Shown here piece by piece: positions 40,696-49,924 of a stretch of DNA of 64,000 nucleotides. The stretch comes from Neisseria lactamica (GTDB lineage Bacteria; Pseudomonadota; Gammaproteobacteria; Burkholderiales; Neisseriaceae). The notes beneath the pieces are model-generated. The model was not told the origin of the DNA, ran no database searches, and saw only the letters and a program-made list of their open reading frames with translations. How positions within the stretch are numbered: position 1 is the stretch's first letter; each line of letters opens with the position of its first letter. Location of the stretch: NCBI RefSeq assembly GCF_901482445.1, contig NZ_LR590477.1, positions 1,364,001 to 1,428,000 of the forward strand, given 5' to 3'. The position numbers and the translations under genes are program-made.

Positions 40696-41028
40696 AAACA
40701 TCTTTCTTTGAATATTCGCTAACATAAGGCGATATATTTCCTCACTCTCAGGAAGCTTATACCTCCACATCATCATCCCAAGAGCAGATACTATACAGCG
40801 ATTGATTTTACTGTTTTCCGCATACTTATTTGCTATTTGCACCAAAACACCCGCAAATTGAACATCTCTAAAAAGCTCCGTATAATAAGAAGACATTTCT
40901 TGCCTAGGCTGTTTCTCAAAATCAACAAGAAGCTTTTCGATCTCTTCGCTTGTTTGAGTTTCCCAATTCTCAATATGATGCTTCAGTTCGATTATTTTAT
41001 TAACTCGAAGTTTAGTTTTGCTGTTCAT
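40696..41028 (-). pseudogene. N-terminal part of a gene split by the prophage
   Basis: 111 codons from ATG 41028 (MNSKTKLRVNKIIELKHHIE) to QRKMF at the AAACAT junction. Beyond it the frame runs on into phage DNA for 46 more codons (LYYSNKINCKF... to 40555), an artificial tail. The other half is at 32403-32633. The rejoined protein is charged, helical and 185 residues long, of unknown function, between nadD and rsfS. Low GC suggests it was itself acquired. Confidence 0.72.
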
Positions 41029-41049
41029 ATTTCTAGTGAGTATTATTTA

Positions 41050-41661
41050 TCATAATTTTTCGTATAGCCGGTGTTCTCGGATATAACGGGCGGCGGCAGG
41101 CGGTATGCCGTCTGAAACGCCTTGGCCGGCAAGGTTGCGGCGGATTTCCGTTGACGACACATTATGCATCGGGGCGGACAAGATGCGGACGCTGCCGTCC
41201 TGAAGCGCATTGCCCAGCCATGCGTGCAGCTGGTGCGGGGCGTGTTTGAGGCTGCCGCCCTGCCGCATGGCGACGGCGATATTGGTTTCGCGCACGAGCA
41301 TCTGCCATTTTTTCCAAGTATGCAGCTTCATCAGGCTGTCGCTGCCCATCAGCCACCAGAGTTGCGCCGAGGGGAACTGCTGACGGAAAATTTGGACGGT
41401 GTCGAAGGTGTAGGTTGCACCTTCTCGGACGATGTCGCAGTCGCTGACGGCAAAACGCGCGTCTTCTGCCGTCGCCAGTTCGACCATGGCAAGGCGGTCG
41501 GCTGCGGAAGCGGAGGCGGCATCTTTGTGGTACGGGCCGCCTGCCGGCAGGAAAACAACCGTGTCCAAGCCGATTTCGTCGGCAAAGGCGCGGGCGATAT
41601 GGAGGTGTCCGTTGTGTATCGGGTCGAAAGTGCCGCCGAAGAGTCCGATTTTCTCCATCAT
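41050..41661 (-). CDS. nadD: Nicotinate-nucleotide adenylyltransferase
   Basis: 203 residues from the ATG at 41661 (CAAGGGAGGCAGT upstream), not the long frame from 41952 that overlaps the carbonic anhydrase gene. Nucleotidyltransferase motif GLFGGTFDPIHNGH at 6-19, and the C-terminal VSSTEIRR motif near 170. It makes nicotinate adenine dinucleotide in NAD synthesis. The start overlaps the can stop by four bases. Normally followed by rsfS; here a split gene and prophage intervene. Confidence 0.94.
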   Translation of the reverse strand: MMEKIGLFGGTFDPIHNGHLHIARAFADEIGLDTVVFLPAGGPYHKDAASASAADRLAMVELATAEDARFAVSDCDIVREGATYTFDTVQIFRQQFPSAQLWWLMGSDSLMKLHTWKKWQMLVRETNIAVAMRQGGSLKHAPHQLHAWLGNALQDGSVRILSAPMHNVSSTEIRRNLAGQGVSDGIPPAAARYIREHRLYEKL

Positions 41662-42245
41662 ACTGCCTCCCTTGAAATGCCGTCTGAAACGCCGTCCCGC
41701 ACCACCGTGGTCAGTTTGCCGGTAACGGGATGGATAATCAGCCCGTGAACGGCGATATGGCGCGGCATCAGCGGATGGTGGCGGATGAGTTCGACCGTGT
41801 GGCGCACGCTGTCTTCGACGTTGTCGAAACCGGTCAGCCAGCCGTCGAGGTCGATGCCGGCATAACGCAGGGTTTCGATGCGGTCTTCGGGAATCCGGCT
41901 TTCCCGGACGCGCCCGAGGAATTCTTCGGCATTCAGCCCCTGCATCCCGCAATCGTGATGGGCGATGACCATAATCTCTCTGACCTTCAGTTCAAACACG
42001 GCGACCAACAGGCTCCTCATCACCGAACCCCACGGGTGCGTAACCAGCGCGCCGGCATTTTTAATCAGCTTGGCATCGCCGTTCCTCAACCCCAAAGCAT
42101 TGGGCAGCAGCTCGATAATCCGCGCATCCATACAGGACAAAACTGCCAGCCCGCGTTCGGGGTATTTGTCGGTAAAGTATTTTTCATATTCGCCCGATTC
42201 GACAAACTGCCGGTTGTGGGCAAGGATGTTATCCAACTCGCTCAT
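41658..42245 (-). CDS. can: Beta-class carbonic anhydrase
   Basis: 195 residues. Zinc ligands lie in CMDAR (Cys38, with Asp40/Arg42) and HHDCG (His96, Cys99), the beta-carbonic anhydrase signature. It interconverts CO2 and bicarbonate, relevant to the CO2 dependence of neisserial growth. The last codons include a DUS (DGVSDGI region). The stop overlaps nadD by four bases, implying coupled translation. Confidence 0.93.
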   Translation of the reverse strand: MSELDNILAHNRQFVESGEYEKYFTDKYPERGLAVLSCMDARIIELLPNALGLRNGDAKLIKNAGALVTHPWGSVMRSLLVAVFELKVREIMVIAHHDCGMQGLNAEEFLGRVRESRIPEDRIETLRYAGIDLDGWLTGFDNVEDSVRHTVELIRHHPLMPRHIAVHGLIIHPVTGKLTTVVRDGVSDGISREAV

Positions 42246-42273
42246 TTTGCCGTCCTCTGAAAAAGGGTTCGCA

Positions 42274-43815
42274 TTATAACGTTTCCGTCCGTTTTCCGCC
42301 TTCGCCGCCGTCCAACAGCAGGAAAATACCCAGCGCGAACGCCGCCAACAGCAATGTCAGCACCATCGCCCGCGCGTAATTGTCCGCACCCGCGCGTCCC
42401 AAATAGGCATAAATCAAAGTCGTCAACGTCTGCCATTCCGGACGCGACAGGAACAATGTCGCCGCAAATTCGCCCACGCAGGTTGCCGCCGCCAAGGTCA
42501 GACCGCGCCGCAACGCCAGTTTCAAAAGGGGGAACGTGATGCGGTATGCCGTCTGAAAGCCGTTTGCGCCCAAACCTGCCGCCGCCCTGCCGTAATCCGG
42601 CGGCAGTGCGTCCCAGGCCGATAAAACATCTTTTGCCACAAACGGATACGCCAGCAGCGCATACATCGCCAGCAGCAACGGCAACGAAGCCGTCCACCCC
42701 GGATAAAGCAGCAGCACGCCCGCCGAAACACAAACCGGCGACACCATAAACGGCAAAAACACCAGCCCGCGCATCCACGCCGACCGCCGCGCCGCCGCCG
42801 CATACACCACACCCAAAACCGCCGCCGCAAACACCGCCGCCGCCGAGAAGCGCAAAGTATTCCACACCGCCTGCCACGTTTCACTTTCCATTAACACACG
42901 CCACGATTCGCCGGCCGACCACGCTTTCACCACAATTGCCGACAAAGGAAACAGGCAGCACACGGACAACACCGCCGCCGAAAATGCCAGCAGCACATAT
43001 TCCCCGACCGATTGCGGCGGCGACGGCATCACGGGGGCAACCGCCTTATCCGAAACCGCGCGCCTGCCGAACCACGCATACAGCAACCCTGCCGCCGCCG
43101 TTACCCCCAACACCAGCCACACCAGTGCCGAAGCCCCCGCCATATCGAGTTCGAACATAACCAACTGGTAAATTTCCACTTCGACCGTGGCATAACGGCT
43201 GCCGCCCAACAGCAATGCCAGCCCGAACCCGGAAAAACAATACAGGAAGACAAGGCACACGCCGCCGGCAAGCCACGGGCGCAAAACGGGCATTTCAATG
43301 TCCCAAAACCGCCGCCACGCCCCCGCGCCCAATGTCCGTGCCGTCTGAAGCCGTGCCGCAGGCACTTGAACAAACCCCTGATATGCCGCCCTAACCAACA
43401 CAGGAAGGTTAAAAAACACATTGCCGTACAACAACAGATACGGCGTATCCTGCCAGCCGCGCCACAACAGGCCGTCCGCCCCGAACAGAGCCAGCACGCC
43501 CACGCCCGCCACCAACGTGGGCATCACAAACGGCAGCATCAGCAGGCGCAGCACGAAAGTCCGCCCCGGGAACGCCAGCCGCGCCAGCACCCACGCCACC
43601 GGCACGCCCAAAGGCAGCACCAGCACACAGGTTGCCGCCGCCTGAAATACCGTCCACGCCAAACGTTTGAGCATATAAGCATCCGACAGCACCGTGCCCC
43701 ACGCCAAACCGTCATATGCCGCCATCGCCCACAAAGGCGCAAGCACCATCGCGGTCAAAAAAAACAGGGGCGGCAGCGTAACCAATCCGACAACCGCCCA
43801 ACGCCGCATATCCAT
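42274..43815 (-). CDS. ABC transporter permease, fused double domain (ThiP/FbpB-like)
   Basis: About 513 residues from the ATG at 43815 (GGGAAAACGG upstream); in-frame ATGs at 43827 and 43857 are alternatives. There are twelve membrane segments in two halves, each with an EAA-type loop (TARTLGAGAWRRFWDIEMPV near 175 and AAAGLGANGFQTAYRITFPL near 415). This matches single-chain permeases for thiamine or ferric iron. No binding protein or ATPase gene is adjacent, so the substrate is open; ThiP is the best guess from the fused layout. Confidence 0.75.
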   Translation of the reverse strand: MDMRRWAVVGLVTLPPLFFLTAMVLAPLWAMAAYDGLAWGTVLSDAYMLKRLAWTVFQAAATCVLVLPLGVPVAWVLARLAFPGRTFVLRLLMLPFVMPTLVAGVGVLALFGADGLLWRGWQDTPYLLLYGNVFFNLPVLVRAAYQGFVQVPAARLQTARTLGAGAWRRFWDIEMPVLRPWLAGGVCLVFLYCFSGFGLALLLGGSRYATVEVEIYQLVMFELDMAGASALVWLVLGVTAAAGLLYAWFGRRAVSDKAVAPVMPSPPQSVGEYVLLAFSAAVLSVCCLFPLSAIVVKAWSAGESWRVLMESETWQAVWNTLRFSAAAVFAAAVLGVVYAAAARRSAWMRGLVFLPFMVSPVCVSAGVLLLYPGWTASLPLLLAMYALLAYPFVAKDVLSAWDALPPDYGRAAAGLGANGFQTAYRITFPLLKLALRRGLTLAAATCVGEFAATLFLSRPEWQTLTTLIYAYLGRAGADNYARAMVLTLLLAAFALGIFLLLDGGEGGKRTETL

Positions 43816-44006
43816 CCGTTTTCCCATTTCAAAACATAATGGCTGGATTGTACCCAAAGCCGATCAAAAATGACTGCACAATTTTATCCGTCCGCAGTCA
43901 AACCGCCGCCAACCGCCGGAATTCAGAGTCAAACACCGGCGCGGGTGCGTAACAAAGCAGCCGAAACCGGTACGCCGAACCGGAAAACATATTCAAACCC
44001 GAAACA

Positions 44007-44040
44007 AAATGCCGTCTGAAACCCTTTCAGACGGCATTTC
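44007..44040 (-). terminator. DUS-pair terminator of thrB
   Basis: AAATGCCGTCTGAA-ACCC-TTTCAGACGGCATTT, 20 bases past the thrB stop. Confidence 0.88.
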
Positions 44041-44059
44041 TGTCAAACGCCGGACGCAC

Positions 44060-44977
44060 TCAATCCAAACTCAACAGCAGGTTGCGAAACGCGTTCGGGT
44101 CTTTGATAAACGTCATCTCGCCCTCCTGCGGAAAATGAAAATCCAACAGGCGCGACACCCAAAAACGGATGCAGCCGGCACGTTGGGCGGTCGGGAAATA
44201 CGCCTTTTCTTCGGCACTCAAGGGGCGCACGCCCTCATAACCGCCGATAAACGCCTTTTTCAACGCCTCATCCAACTTATTGTCCGCCGTCCTTGCCCAA
44301 TCGTTGACCGCAATCGCCAAGTCATACATAAAATTGCCCCGGCAGGCATAATAAAAATCGATGAAGCCCGATACCTGACCGCCGTCAAGCAACACATTAT
44401 CTTTAAACAAATCGGCGTGGATGATGCCCGAAGGCAGATGGTTGCCGAGATTGTCCTTCAGTGCATTGATTTCGGAACACAGCAGCGCGGCATCGTCTTG
44501 CGGCAGCACGGGCAGCAGCCGGGCGCACGCCTCCGTCCACCACGCATCGTAACGCGGGTTTTCCATTTCCAAAGGGAAATCGGCGGCGGCAAGGTGCATT
44601 TTTGCCAACATCGCGCCGGTATGGAAACACTGCTCCGCCGTCGGCAGCGCGGTATCCGAACCTTTCAGGCAGGCAACCAAACAAGCCGGCTTGCCCGCCA
44701 AAACGGAATCAAGCCGGCCGTCTTTGCGCGCAACCGGCGCGGCAACCGCCACGCCCTTCATACTCAAATGCCGGTTAAGCTCCAGAAAAAACGGCAGCTC
44801 TTCCTGTTTCAACACTTCAAACACGGTCAGCACATAACGTCCCGAAGTCGTCGTCAGAAAATAATTGCTGTTGGTAATCCCCTGCGCGATGCCCTGCAGG
44901 GAAACAAATTCTCCCAAATCGTAATCATCCAAAAAGCCGCGCATTTCATCATCGGAAACACTGGTATAAACAGACAT
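44060..44977 (-). CDS. thrB: Homoserine kinase (APH-like ThrB)
   Basis: 305 residues from the ATG at 44977 (MSVYTSVSDD); an in-frame ATG at 44983 adds two residues. It has the aminoglycoside-phosphotransferase fold, with the catalytic HADLFKDN motif near 187-194 and the metal-binding FIDF near 205-208. It phosphorylates homoserine in threonine synthesis, using the ThrB class typical of beta-proteobacteria and Pseudomonas. It is a single-gene unit downstream of ubiG on the same strand. Confidence 0.94.
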   Translation of the reverse strand: MSVYTSVSDDEMRGFLDDYDLGEFVSLQGIAQGITNSNYFLTTTSGRYVLTVFEVLKQEELPFFLELNRHLSMKGVAVAAPVARKDGRLDSVLAGKPACLVACLKGSDTALPTAEQCFHTGAMLAKMHLAAADFPLEMENPRYDAWWTEACARLLPVLPQDDAALLCSEINALKDNLGNHLPSGIIHADLFKDNVLLDGGQVSGFIDFYYACRGNFMYDLAIAVNDWARTADNKLDEALKKAFIGGYEGVRPLSAEEKAYFPTAQRAGCIRFWVSRLLDFHFPQEGEMTFIKDPNAFRNLLLSLD

Positions 44978-45012
44978 ATCCATTCACCCGTTCAAAACAA
45001 TCAAACCCGCCG

Positions 45013-45729
45013 TCAGAACGCCGGACGGCAGGCAAACATATAATTCACATCGGTCGAATCGCACAGGGCATAAGTTTGCGACAACACGTGGTAAGTCATA
45101 CCCTTGGTTTCCACCACGTCCAAACCCGCCTGACGGCACATCCGCGCCAAATCGGCAGGCGCGATAAATTTTTTCCAGTCGTGCGTGCCTTTGGGGACAA
45201 ACTTCAACAGATATTCCGCCGCCACAATCAGATGCAGGTACGATTTCGGGTTTTTATTGATGGTGGAAAAAAACACCATACCGTCCGGTTTGACCAGCTT
45301 GGCGCAAGCACACACGATGGCGGCGGGATCGGGGACGTGTTCCATCATTTCCATGCACGTTACCGCATCAAAAGAATGCGGTTCCGCCCCGGCAAGGTCT
45401 TCCACGCGGATACATTCGTATTCGATATCGGCGACATTGTTCAAAGCCGCGTGCAGGCGGGCGGTTTCCAGAGACTGCTCCGCCATATCGATGCCTTTGA
45501 CAAACGCCGCGCCGCGCCGCGCCATACTTTCCGCCAAAATCCCGCCGCCACAGCCCACGTCCAAAACCCGTTTGCCGCGCAAATCCGCGTGTCCGTCGAT
45601 ATAATCCAGCCGCAGCGGATTGATGTCGTGCAAGGTTTTGAACTCGCCCGATTTGTCCCACCATTTGTCGGCAATCCGGCTGAATTTGGCGATTTCCCCC
45701 TCATCGACATTATATTCTTTGTCGGACAT
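45013..45729 (-). CDS. ubiG: Ubiquinone biosynthesis O-methyltransferase
   Basis: 238 residues from the ATG at 45729, after GATGGGAGGGAAA. The SAM-binding motif VLDVGCGGG is near 56-64, with the later motifs VTCMEMMEHVPDP near 121 and FFSTINKNPKSYL near 149. It performs both O-methylations of ubiquinone. This is the third ubiquinone gene of the window, with ispB and the UbiM-like hydroxylase, though none are linked in an operon. Confidence 0.95.
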   Translation of the reverse strand: MSDKEYNVDEGEIAKFSRIADKWWDKSGEFKTLHDINPLRLDYIDGHADLRGKRVLDVGCGGGILAESMARRGAAFVKGIDMAEQSLETARLHAALNNVADIEYECIRVEDLAGAEPHSFDAVTCMEMMEHVPDPAAIVCACAKLVKPDGMVFFSTINKNPKSYLHLIVAAEYLLKFVPKGTHDWKKFIAPADLARMCRQAGLDVVETKGMTYHVLSQTYALCDSTDVNYMFACRPAF

Positions 45730-45893
45730 TTTCCCTCCCATCTGACGAACCGCCCCACTCAAAAACCCAAGATTATACTATGGAACGCGATGCCGTCTGA
45801 AAGCCTTTTCGGGCGGCGCGGCGCAAATACCTTACAAACCCTTACACTTTACGGCATAATGGCGGCACGCTTTTTTTGGCAGAAAGACAAAAT

Positions 45894-47135
45894 ATGCCCA
45901 ACAAAACCCCTTCCCTGTTCGGCGGCGCGATGATTATCGCCGGTACGGTCATCGGCGCCGGTATGCTCGCCAACCCGACCGCCACCTCCGGCGTATGGTT
46001 TGCCGGCTCGCTGATTGTGCTGCTCTACACCTGGTTTTCTATGCTATCCAGCGGCCTGATGATTTTGGAAGTCAACACCCACTACCCCCACGGCGCAAGT
46101 TTCGACACGATGGTCAAAGACCTGCTCGGACGCGGCTGGAACATCATCAACGGCATCGCCGTCGCCTTCGTCCTATACCTGCTCACCTACGCCTACATCT
46201 TCGTCGGCGGCGATTTGACCGCCAAAGGCTTAGGCAACGCCTTGGGCGGCAATGTTTCGCTCACCGTCGGACAACTCGTCTTCTTCGGCATCCTCGCCTT
46301 TTGCGTGTGGGCATCCGCACGCTTGGTCGACCGCTTCACCGGCATCCTTATCGGCGGTATGGTATTGACCTTTATTTGGGCAACCGGCGGGCTGATTGCC
46401 GATGCCAAACCGTCCGTCCTGTTCGACACCCAAGCACCGGCCGGCACAAACTACTGGATTTACGCCGCCACCGCCCTGCCCGTCTGCCTCGCCTCCTTCG
46501 GCTTCCACGGCAACGTCTCCAGCCTGCTCAAATACTTTAAAGGCGACGCGCCCAAAGTGGCTAAATCCATCTGGACGGGCACATTGGTCGCGCTCGTGAT
46601 TTACGTCCTCTGGCAAACCGCCATCCAAGGCAACCTGCCGCGCAACGAGTTCGCCCCCGTCATCGCCGCCGAAGGGCAAGTCTCCGTCCTGATTGAAACT
46701 CTGTCCAAATTCGCCCAAACCGGCAATATGGATAAAATATTGTCCCTGTTTTCCTATATGGCGATCGCCACCTCGTTTTTAGGCGTAACGCTCGGACTCT
46801 TCGACTACATCGCCGACATCTTCAAATGGAACGACAGCATCTCCGGCCGCACCAAAACCGCCGCGCTGACCTTCCTGCCGCCCCTGATTTCCTGCCTGCT
46901 CTTCCCCACCGGCTTCGTTACCGCCATCGGCTACGTCGGCCTGGCGGCAACCGTCTGGACAGGCATCATCCCCGCTATGCTGCTCTACCGTTCGCGCCAA
47001 AAATTCGGCGCGGGCAAAACCTATAAAGTTTACGGCGGCTTGTGGCTGATGGTTTGGGTCTTCCTTTTCGGCATCGCCAACATCGCCGCACAGGTATTGA
47101 GCCAAATGGAACTCGTCCCCGTATTTAAAGGATAA
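45894..47135 (+). CDS. mtr: Aromatic amino acid (tryptophan-type) permease
   Basis: 413 residues from the ATG at 45894. Eleven membrane helices; the first carries GGAMIIAGTVIGAGMLANP, the signature of the Mtr/TnaB/TyrP family, and SFGFHGNVSSLLKY is near 205. It likely imports tryptophan (or tyrosine) with protons. The start has a weak ribosome-binding site (AGAAAGACAAAAT). It is divergent from ubiG, with a partial DUS between them, and ends at a DUS-pair terminator. Confidence 0.88.
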   Translation: MPNKTPSLFGGAMIIAGTVIGAGMLANPTATSGVWFAGSLIVLLYTWFSMLSSGLMILEVNTHYPHGASFDTMVKDLLGRGWNIINGIAVAFVLYLLTYAYIFVGGDLTAKGLGNALGGNVSLTVGQLVFFGILAFCVWASARLVDRFTGILIGGMVLTFIWATGGLIADAKPSVLFDTQAPAGTNYWIYAATALPVCLASFGFHGNVSSLLKYFKGDAPKVAKSIWTGTLVALVIYVLWQTAIQGNLPRNEFAPVIAAEGQVSVLIETLSKFAQTGNMDKILSLFSYMAIATSFLGVTLGLFDYIADIFKWNDSISGRTKTAALTFLPPLISCLLFPTGFVTAIGYVGLAATVWTGIIPAMLLYRSRQKFGAGKTYKVYGGLWLMVWVFLFGIANIAAQVLSQMELVPVFKG

Positions 47136-47143
47136 AAGGCAAA

Positions 47144-47180
47144 ATGCCGTCTGAAGCCCGCCGGCGGCTTCAGACGGCAT
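47144..47180 (+). terminator. DUS-pair terminator of mtr
   Basis: ATGCCGTCTGAA-GCCCGCCGGCGGC-TTCAGACGGCAT, 8 bases past the stop; there is little T-run. Confidence 0.75.
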
Positions 47181-47284
47181 TGCCGCAACAAACGGCAACC
47201 GTGTTCCGGCACACAGCGCATTACCCTACCCCCTCACGCACAAATCCCGCCCCGTCAGGCGCGGGACGCAACCATAAAGGAACA

Positions 47285-48338
47285 ATGATGAAGCTCAAAA
47301 TAGACATTGCAACCAACAACTTCAAACACGGCGGCGGCACGGAACGCTACACATTGGATTTGGTAAACGGTCTGAACAGGCAAAACATCACACCGGCCGT
47401 TTATGCGACGAAATTTGATCACAGCATTCCCGAATACGCCCTAATCGAACCCCATCTTGTCGATCAACGCCGGACGCTGAAAAAACTGCGCTCGTTCCTC
47501 TTTTCAAGCCGGCTCGCTCAAACCAGAAAAAACAGTGCCGCCAAACTGGTTGCCTGCCACCACGCCGATTACGCCGACCTCTTCATCTGCGGCGGCACGC
47601 ACTTGGGCTACCTGCACCATATGGCGCAAAAACCGAACCTGCTCGACCGCCTCGCCATACGCCGCAACCGCAGCAACTACGCCACCGCCAAACTGATTAT
47701 GGCGCATTCCCATATGATGCGGCGCGAACTGGTCGGACTGTACGGCGTTTCCCCCGAAAAAATCCAAGTCGCCCCCCCCCGCAGATACGGAACGCTTCTT
47801 CCCCCAATCCGGAGAAACTGCCGCCCTGCGCGCCAAATACGGTTTTGCCGACCATGAAACCGTTTTCCTATTCCCATCGACCGGCCACACGCGCAAAGGC
47901 TTGGAACTGCTCGCCGACTTTTTCGAACACACCGGTCTGCCCGTCAAGCTCGCCGTTGCCGGTTCACCGCTTCCCCGCACTATGAAAAACGTCGTCGGAC
48001 TGGGCTTCTGCACCGATATGCCCGAACTCTACCGCGCCGCCGACTTTACCATTATGGCTTCCCTGTACGAACCCTTCGGGCTGGTCGGCGTCGAATCCGT
48101 CCTATGCGGCACACGCGTCGTCCTCTCCGACAATATGGCGTGCACAGAAGTCATGAACGAAGAAGCCGGCTTCTTTTTCTCACGCCAAAACCCGGAAACC
48201 CTGGCGCAAGCCGTTGCCCAAGCCGTCAGCCTTAAAAAACAGGGCGGACACCGCCTGTCCGACCCGATGCGGGCACTGAACTACAACCCGGCTTTAGACA
48301 AACACATCGGGCTGATTCTTGAAATGCTTGCCGCCTGA
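47285..48338 (+). CDS. lgtG: LgtG-like LOS glycosyltransferase, phase-variable and OFF here
   Basis: ATG at 47285 after AAAGGAACA. The frame encodes a GT4-type N-domain (NNFKHGGGTERYTLDLV near 13-29) to a run of nine C at 47772-47780, after which it terminates at 47857. The +1-corrected frame continues ADTERFFPQSGETAALRAKY and the C-domain with the EPFGLVGVE acceptor/donor motif to a stop at 48338. Eight or eleven C would restore the 350-residue protein. LgtG adds glucose to heptose II of lipooligosaccharide and has a poly-C tract of this kind; gmhB (heptose synthesis) follows, which fits an LOS role. Paralog identity is from memory. Confidence 0.78.
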
Positions 48339-48586
48339 CCGCGTCCCCAAACGGCATTGCCGCGCAACTTCCGCGCCGAGACTTTTGCAGCGGAAAATAC
48401 GTCCGGCGGCAAATCCGCCGTTGCAGGAACAGGCAGGAAAACATCGGCAACCGCCCCCGCAACGCCGTACCCGCGCATTGCAAGCGGTTGCCGGCACAGG
48501 CGCGTTATCGCGCGGCACAGGCGCATTACTGCCGATATTTCAGTATAATGCCACCCCCGACACGCCCCAAACCCAAAGGAAACGCG

Positions 48587-49150
48587 ATGAAACTCATTAT
48601 TCTCGACCGCGACGGCGTCATCAACCAAGATCGAGACGACTTCGTCAAATCCGCCGACGAGTGGATACCTGTCGAAGGCAGCATGGATGCGGTGGCATTC
48701 CTGACGCAGGCAGGCTGCACCGTCGCCGTCGCCACCAACCAATCCGGCATCGGGCGCAAATATTTCACCGTTCAAGACCTCACCGAAATGCACGCCAAAA
48801 TGCACCGCCTCGTCCGTCAGGCGGGCGGCGAAATCAACGGCATCTGGTTTTGCCCGCACACCGATGCCGACGGCTGCAACTGCCGCAAGCCCAAACCGGG
48901 TATGGTCGAAGACATCATCGGACGCTTCAACGCCCAAGCCTCGGAAACCTGGCTGGTCGGCGACAGCCTGCGCGATTTGCAGGCAATCGATGCCGTCGGC
49001 GGAAAACCCGCGCTGGTTCTGACCGGGAAAGGCAAAAAAACGCTCTCCCAACACGGACACGAATTGCCCGAACACACACAGGTTTTCGACAGCCTGCTTG
49101 ATTTTTCGCAATACATTATGCGGGAAAACGCCGCGCCGGACGCTGTCTGA
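48587..49150 (+). CDS. gmhB: D-glycero-D-manno-heptose 1,7-bisphosphate 7-phosphatase
   Basis: 187 residues from the ATG at 48587 (AAAGGAAACGCG upstream). HAD-family motifs: LDRDGVIN with the nucleophile Asp near residue 7, VATNQSGIGR near 51, and a zinc loop CPHTDADGCNC near 91-101, diagnostic of GmhB. It makes the heptose precursor of the LOS inner core. Next to a PlsC-type acyltransferase gene on the same strand, 30 bases downstream. Confidence 0.94.
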   Translation: MKLIILDRDGVINQDRDDFVKSADEWIPVEGSMDAVAFLTQAGCTVAVATNQSGIGRKYFTVQDLTEMHAKMHRLVRQAGGEINGIWFCPHTDADGCNCRKPKPGMVEDIIGRFNAQASETWLVGDSLRDLQAIDAVGGKPALVLTGKGKKTLSQHGHELPEHTQVFDSLLDFSQYIMRENAAPDAV

Positions 49151-49180
49151 ACGCGCTGCCCGCCCCGACAAGGCAAAACC

Positions 49181-49924
49181 ATGCTCATCATCCGCAATCT
49201 GGCTTACTGGCTGATACTCGCTTCCAGCCTGATTTTTTTGTTCCCCTTTATGCTGCTTGCCTCGCCTTTCCGGGACGGGGCGCACAAGATGGCGCGTGTC
49301 TGGGTCAAAATCCTCAACCTCTCGCTCAAACACATCGTCGGGCTCAAATACCGCATCATCGGCGCGGAAAACATCCCCGGCCGCCCCTCCGTCATCTGCG
49401 CCAAACACCAAAGCGGCTGGGAAACGCTCGCGCTCCAAGAGATTTTTCCGCCGCAGGTGTTCGTCGCCAAACGTGAGTTGTTCAAAATCCCCTTTTTCGG
49501 CTGGGGCTTGAAATTGGTCAAAACCATAGGCATAGACCGCAACAACCGCCGCGAGGCCAACGAACGGCTGATGAAGCAGGGCTTGGCGCGCAAAAACGAA
49601 GGCTATTGGATCACCATCTTCCCCGAAGGCACGCGCCTTGCGCCCGGAAAGCGCGGCAAATACAAGCTCGGCGGCGCGCGTATGGCGAAAATGTTTGAGA
49701 TGGACATCGTCCCCGTCGCCCTCAACAGCGGCGAATTTTGGCCGAAAAACTCCTTTCTGAAATATCCGGGCGAAATCACCGTCGTCATCTGTCCGCCCGT
49801 CCCGCACGCAAGCGGCAGCGAAGCCGAATTGATGGAAAAATGCGAACGCCTCATCGAAACGCAGCAGCCGCTCATTTCCGGCGCAGGCCCGTTTGCCGCC
49901 AAAATGCCGTCTGAAACCGTATGA
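49181..49924 (+). CDS. 1-acyl-sn-glycerol-3-phosphate acyltransferase (PlsC family)
   Basis: 247 residues. Membrane segment at 8-29. Motif I reads HQSGWE (near 76-81), an HX4E variant of the usual HX4D, then motif III FPEGTR near 150-155 and the substrate region GGARMAKM near 165. It makes phosphatidic acid. The final codons (KMPSETV) are a DUS used as coding sequence. The stop overlaps the next start by four bases (ATGA), so the pair is coupled. Confidence 0.88.
   Translation: MLIIRNLAYWLILASSLIFLFPFMLLASPFRDGAHKMARVWVKILNLSLKHIVGLKYRIIGAENIPGRPSVICAKHQSGWETLALQEIFPPQVFVAKRELFKIPFFGWGLKLVKTIGIDRNNRREANERLMKQGLARKNEGYWITIFPEGTRLAPGKRGKYKLGGARMAKMFEMDIVPVALNSGEFWPKNSFLKYPGEITVVICPPVPHASGSEAELMEKCERLIETQQPLISGAGPFAAKMPSETV

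Larger units (their letters stand above)
32634..40701. mobile_element. Integrated filamentous phage (Nf/MDA type), about 8.07 kb
   Basis: It has Inovirus gene order: Rep, SSB-like, small coat proteins, adsorption-like TspB, membrane protein, Zot/pI ATPase, then an IS110/Piv-type recombinase. The same AAACAT hexamer lies at both junctions (32628-32633 and 40696-40701). It interrupts an otherwise continuous reading frame, which fixes the ends to within six bases. No intact 10-base DUS is seen within it, unlike its surroundings. An inverted repeat TTTCATC-N7-GATGAAA abuts the left junction. Confidence 0.9.

Noticed and set aside
41662..41952. N-terminal extension of nadD in the long minus-strand frame
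   Set aside because: It overlaps carbonic anhydrase entirely; the ATG at 41661 has GGGAGG and starts with the family motif.
48281..49807. 508-codon minus-strand ORF across gmhB and the acyltransferase
   Set aside because: Antisense to two clearly identified genes and lacks any family features.
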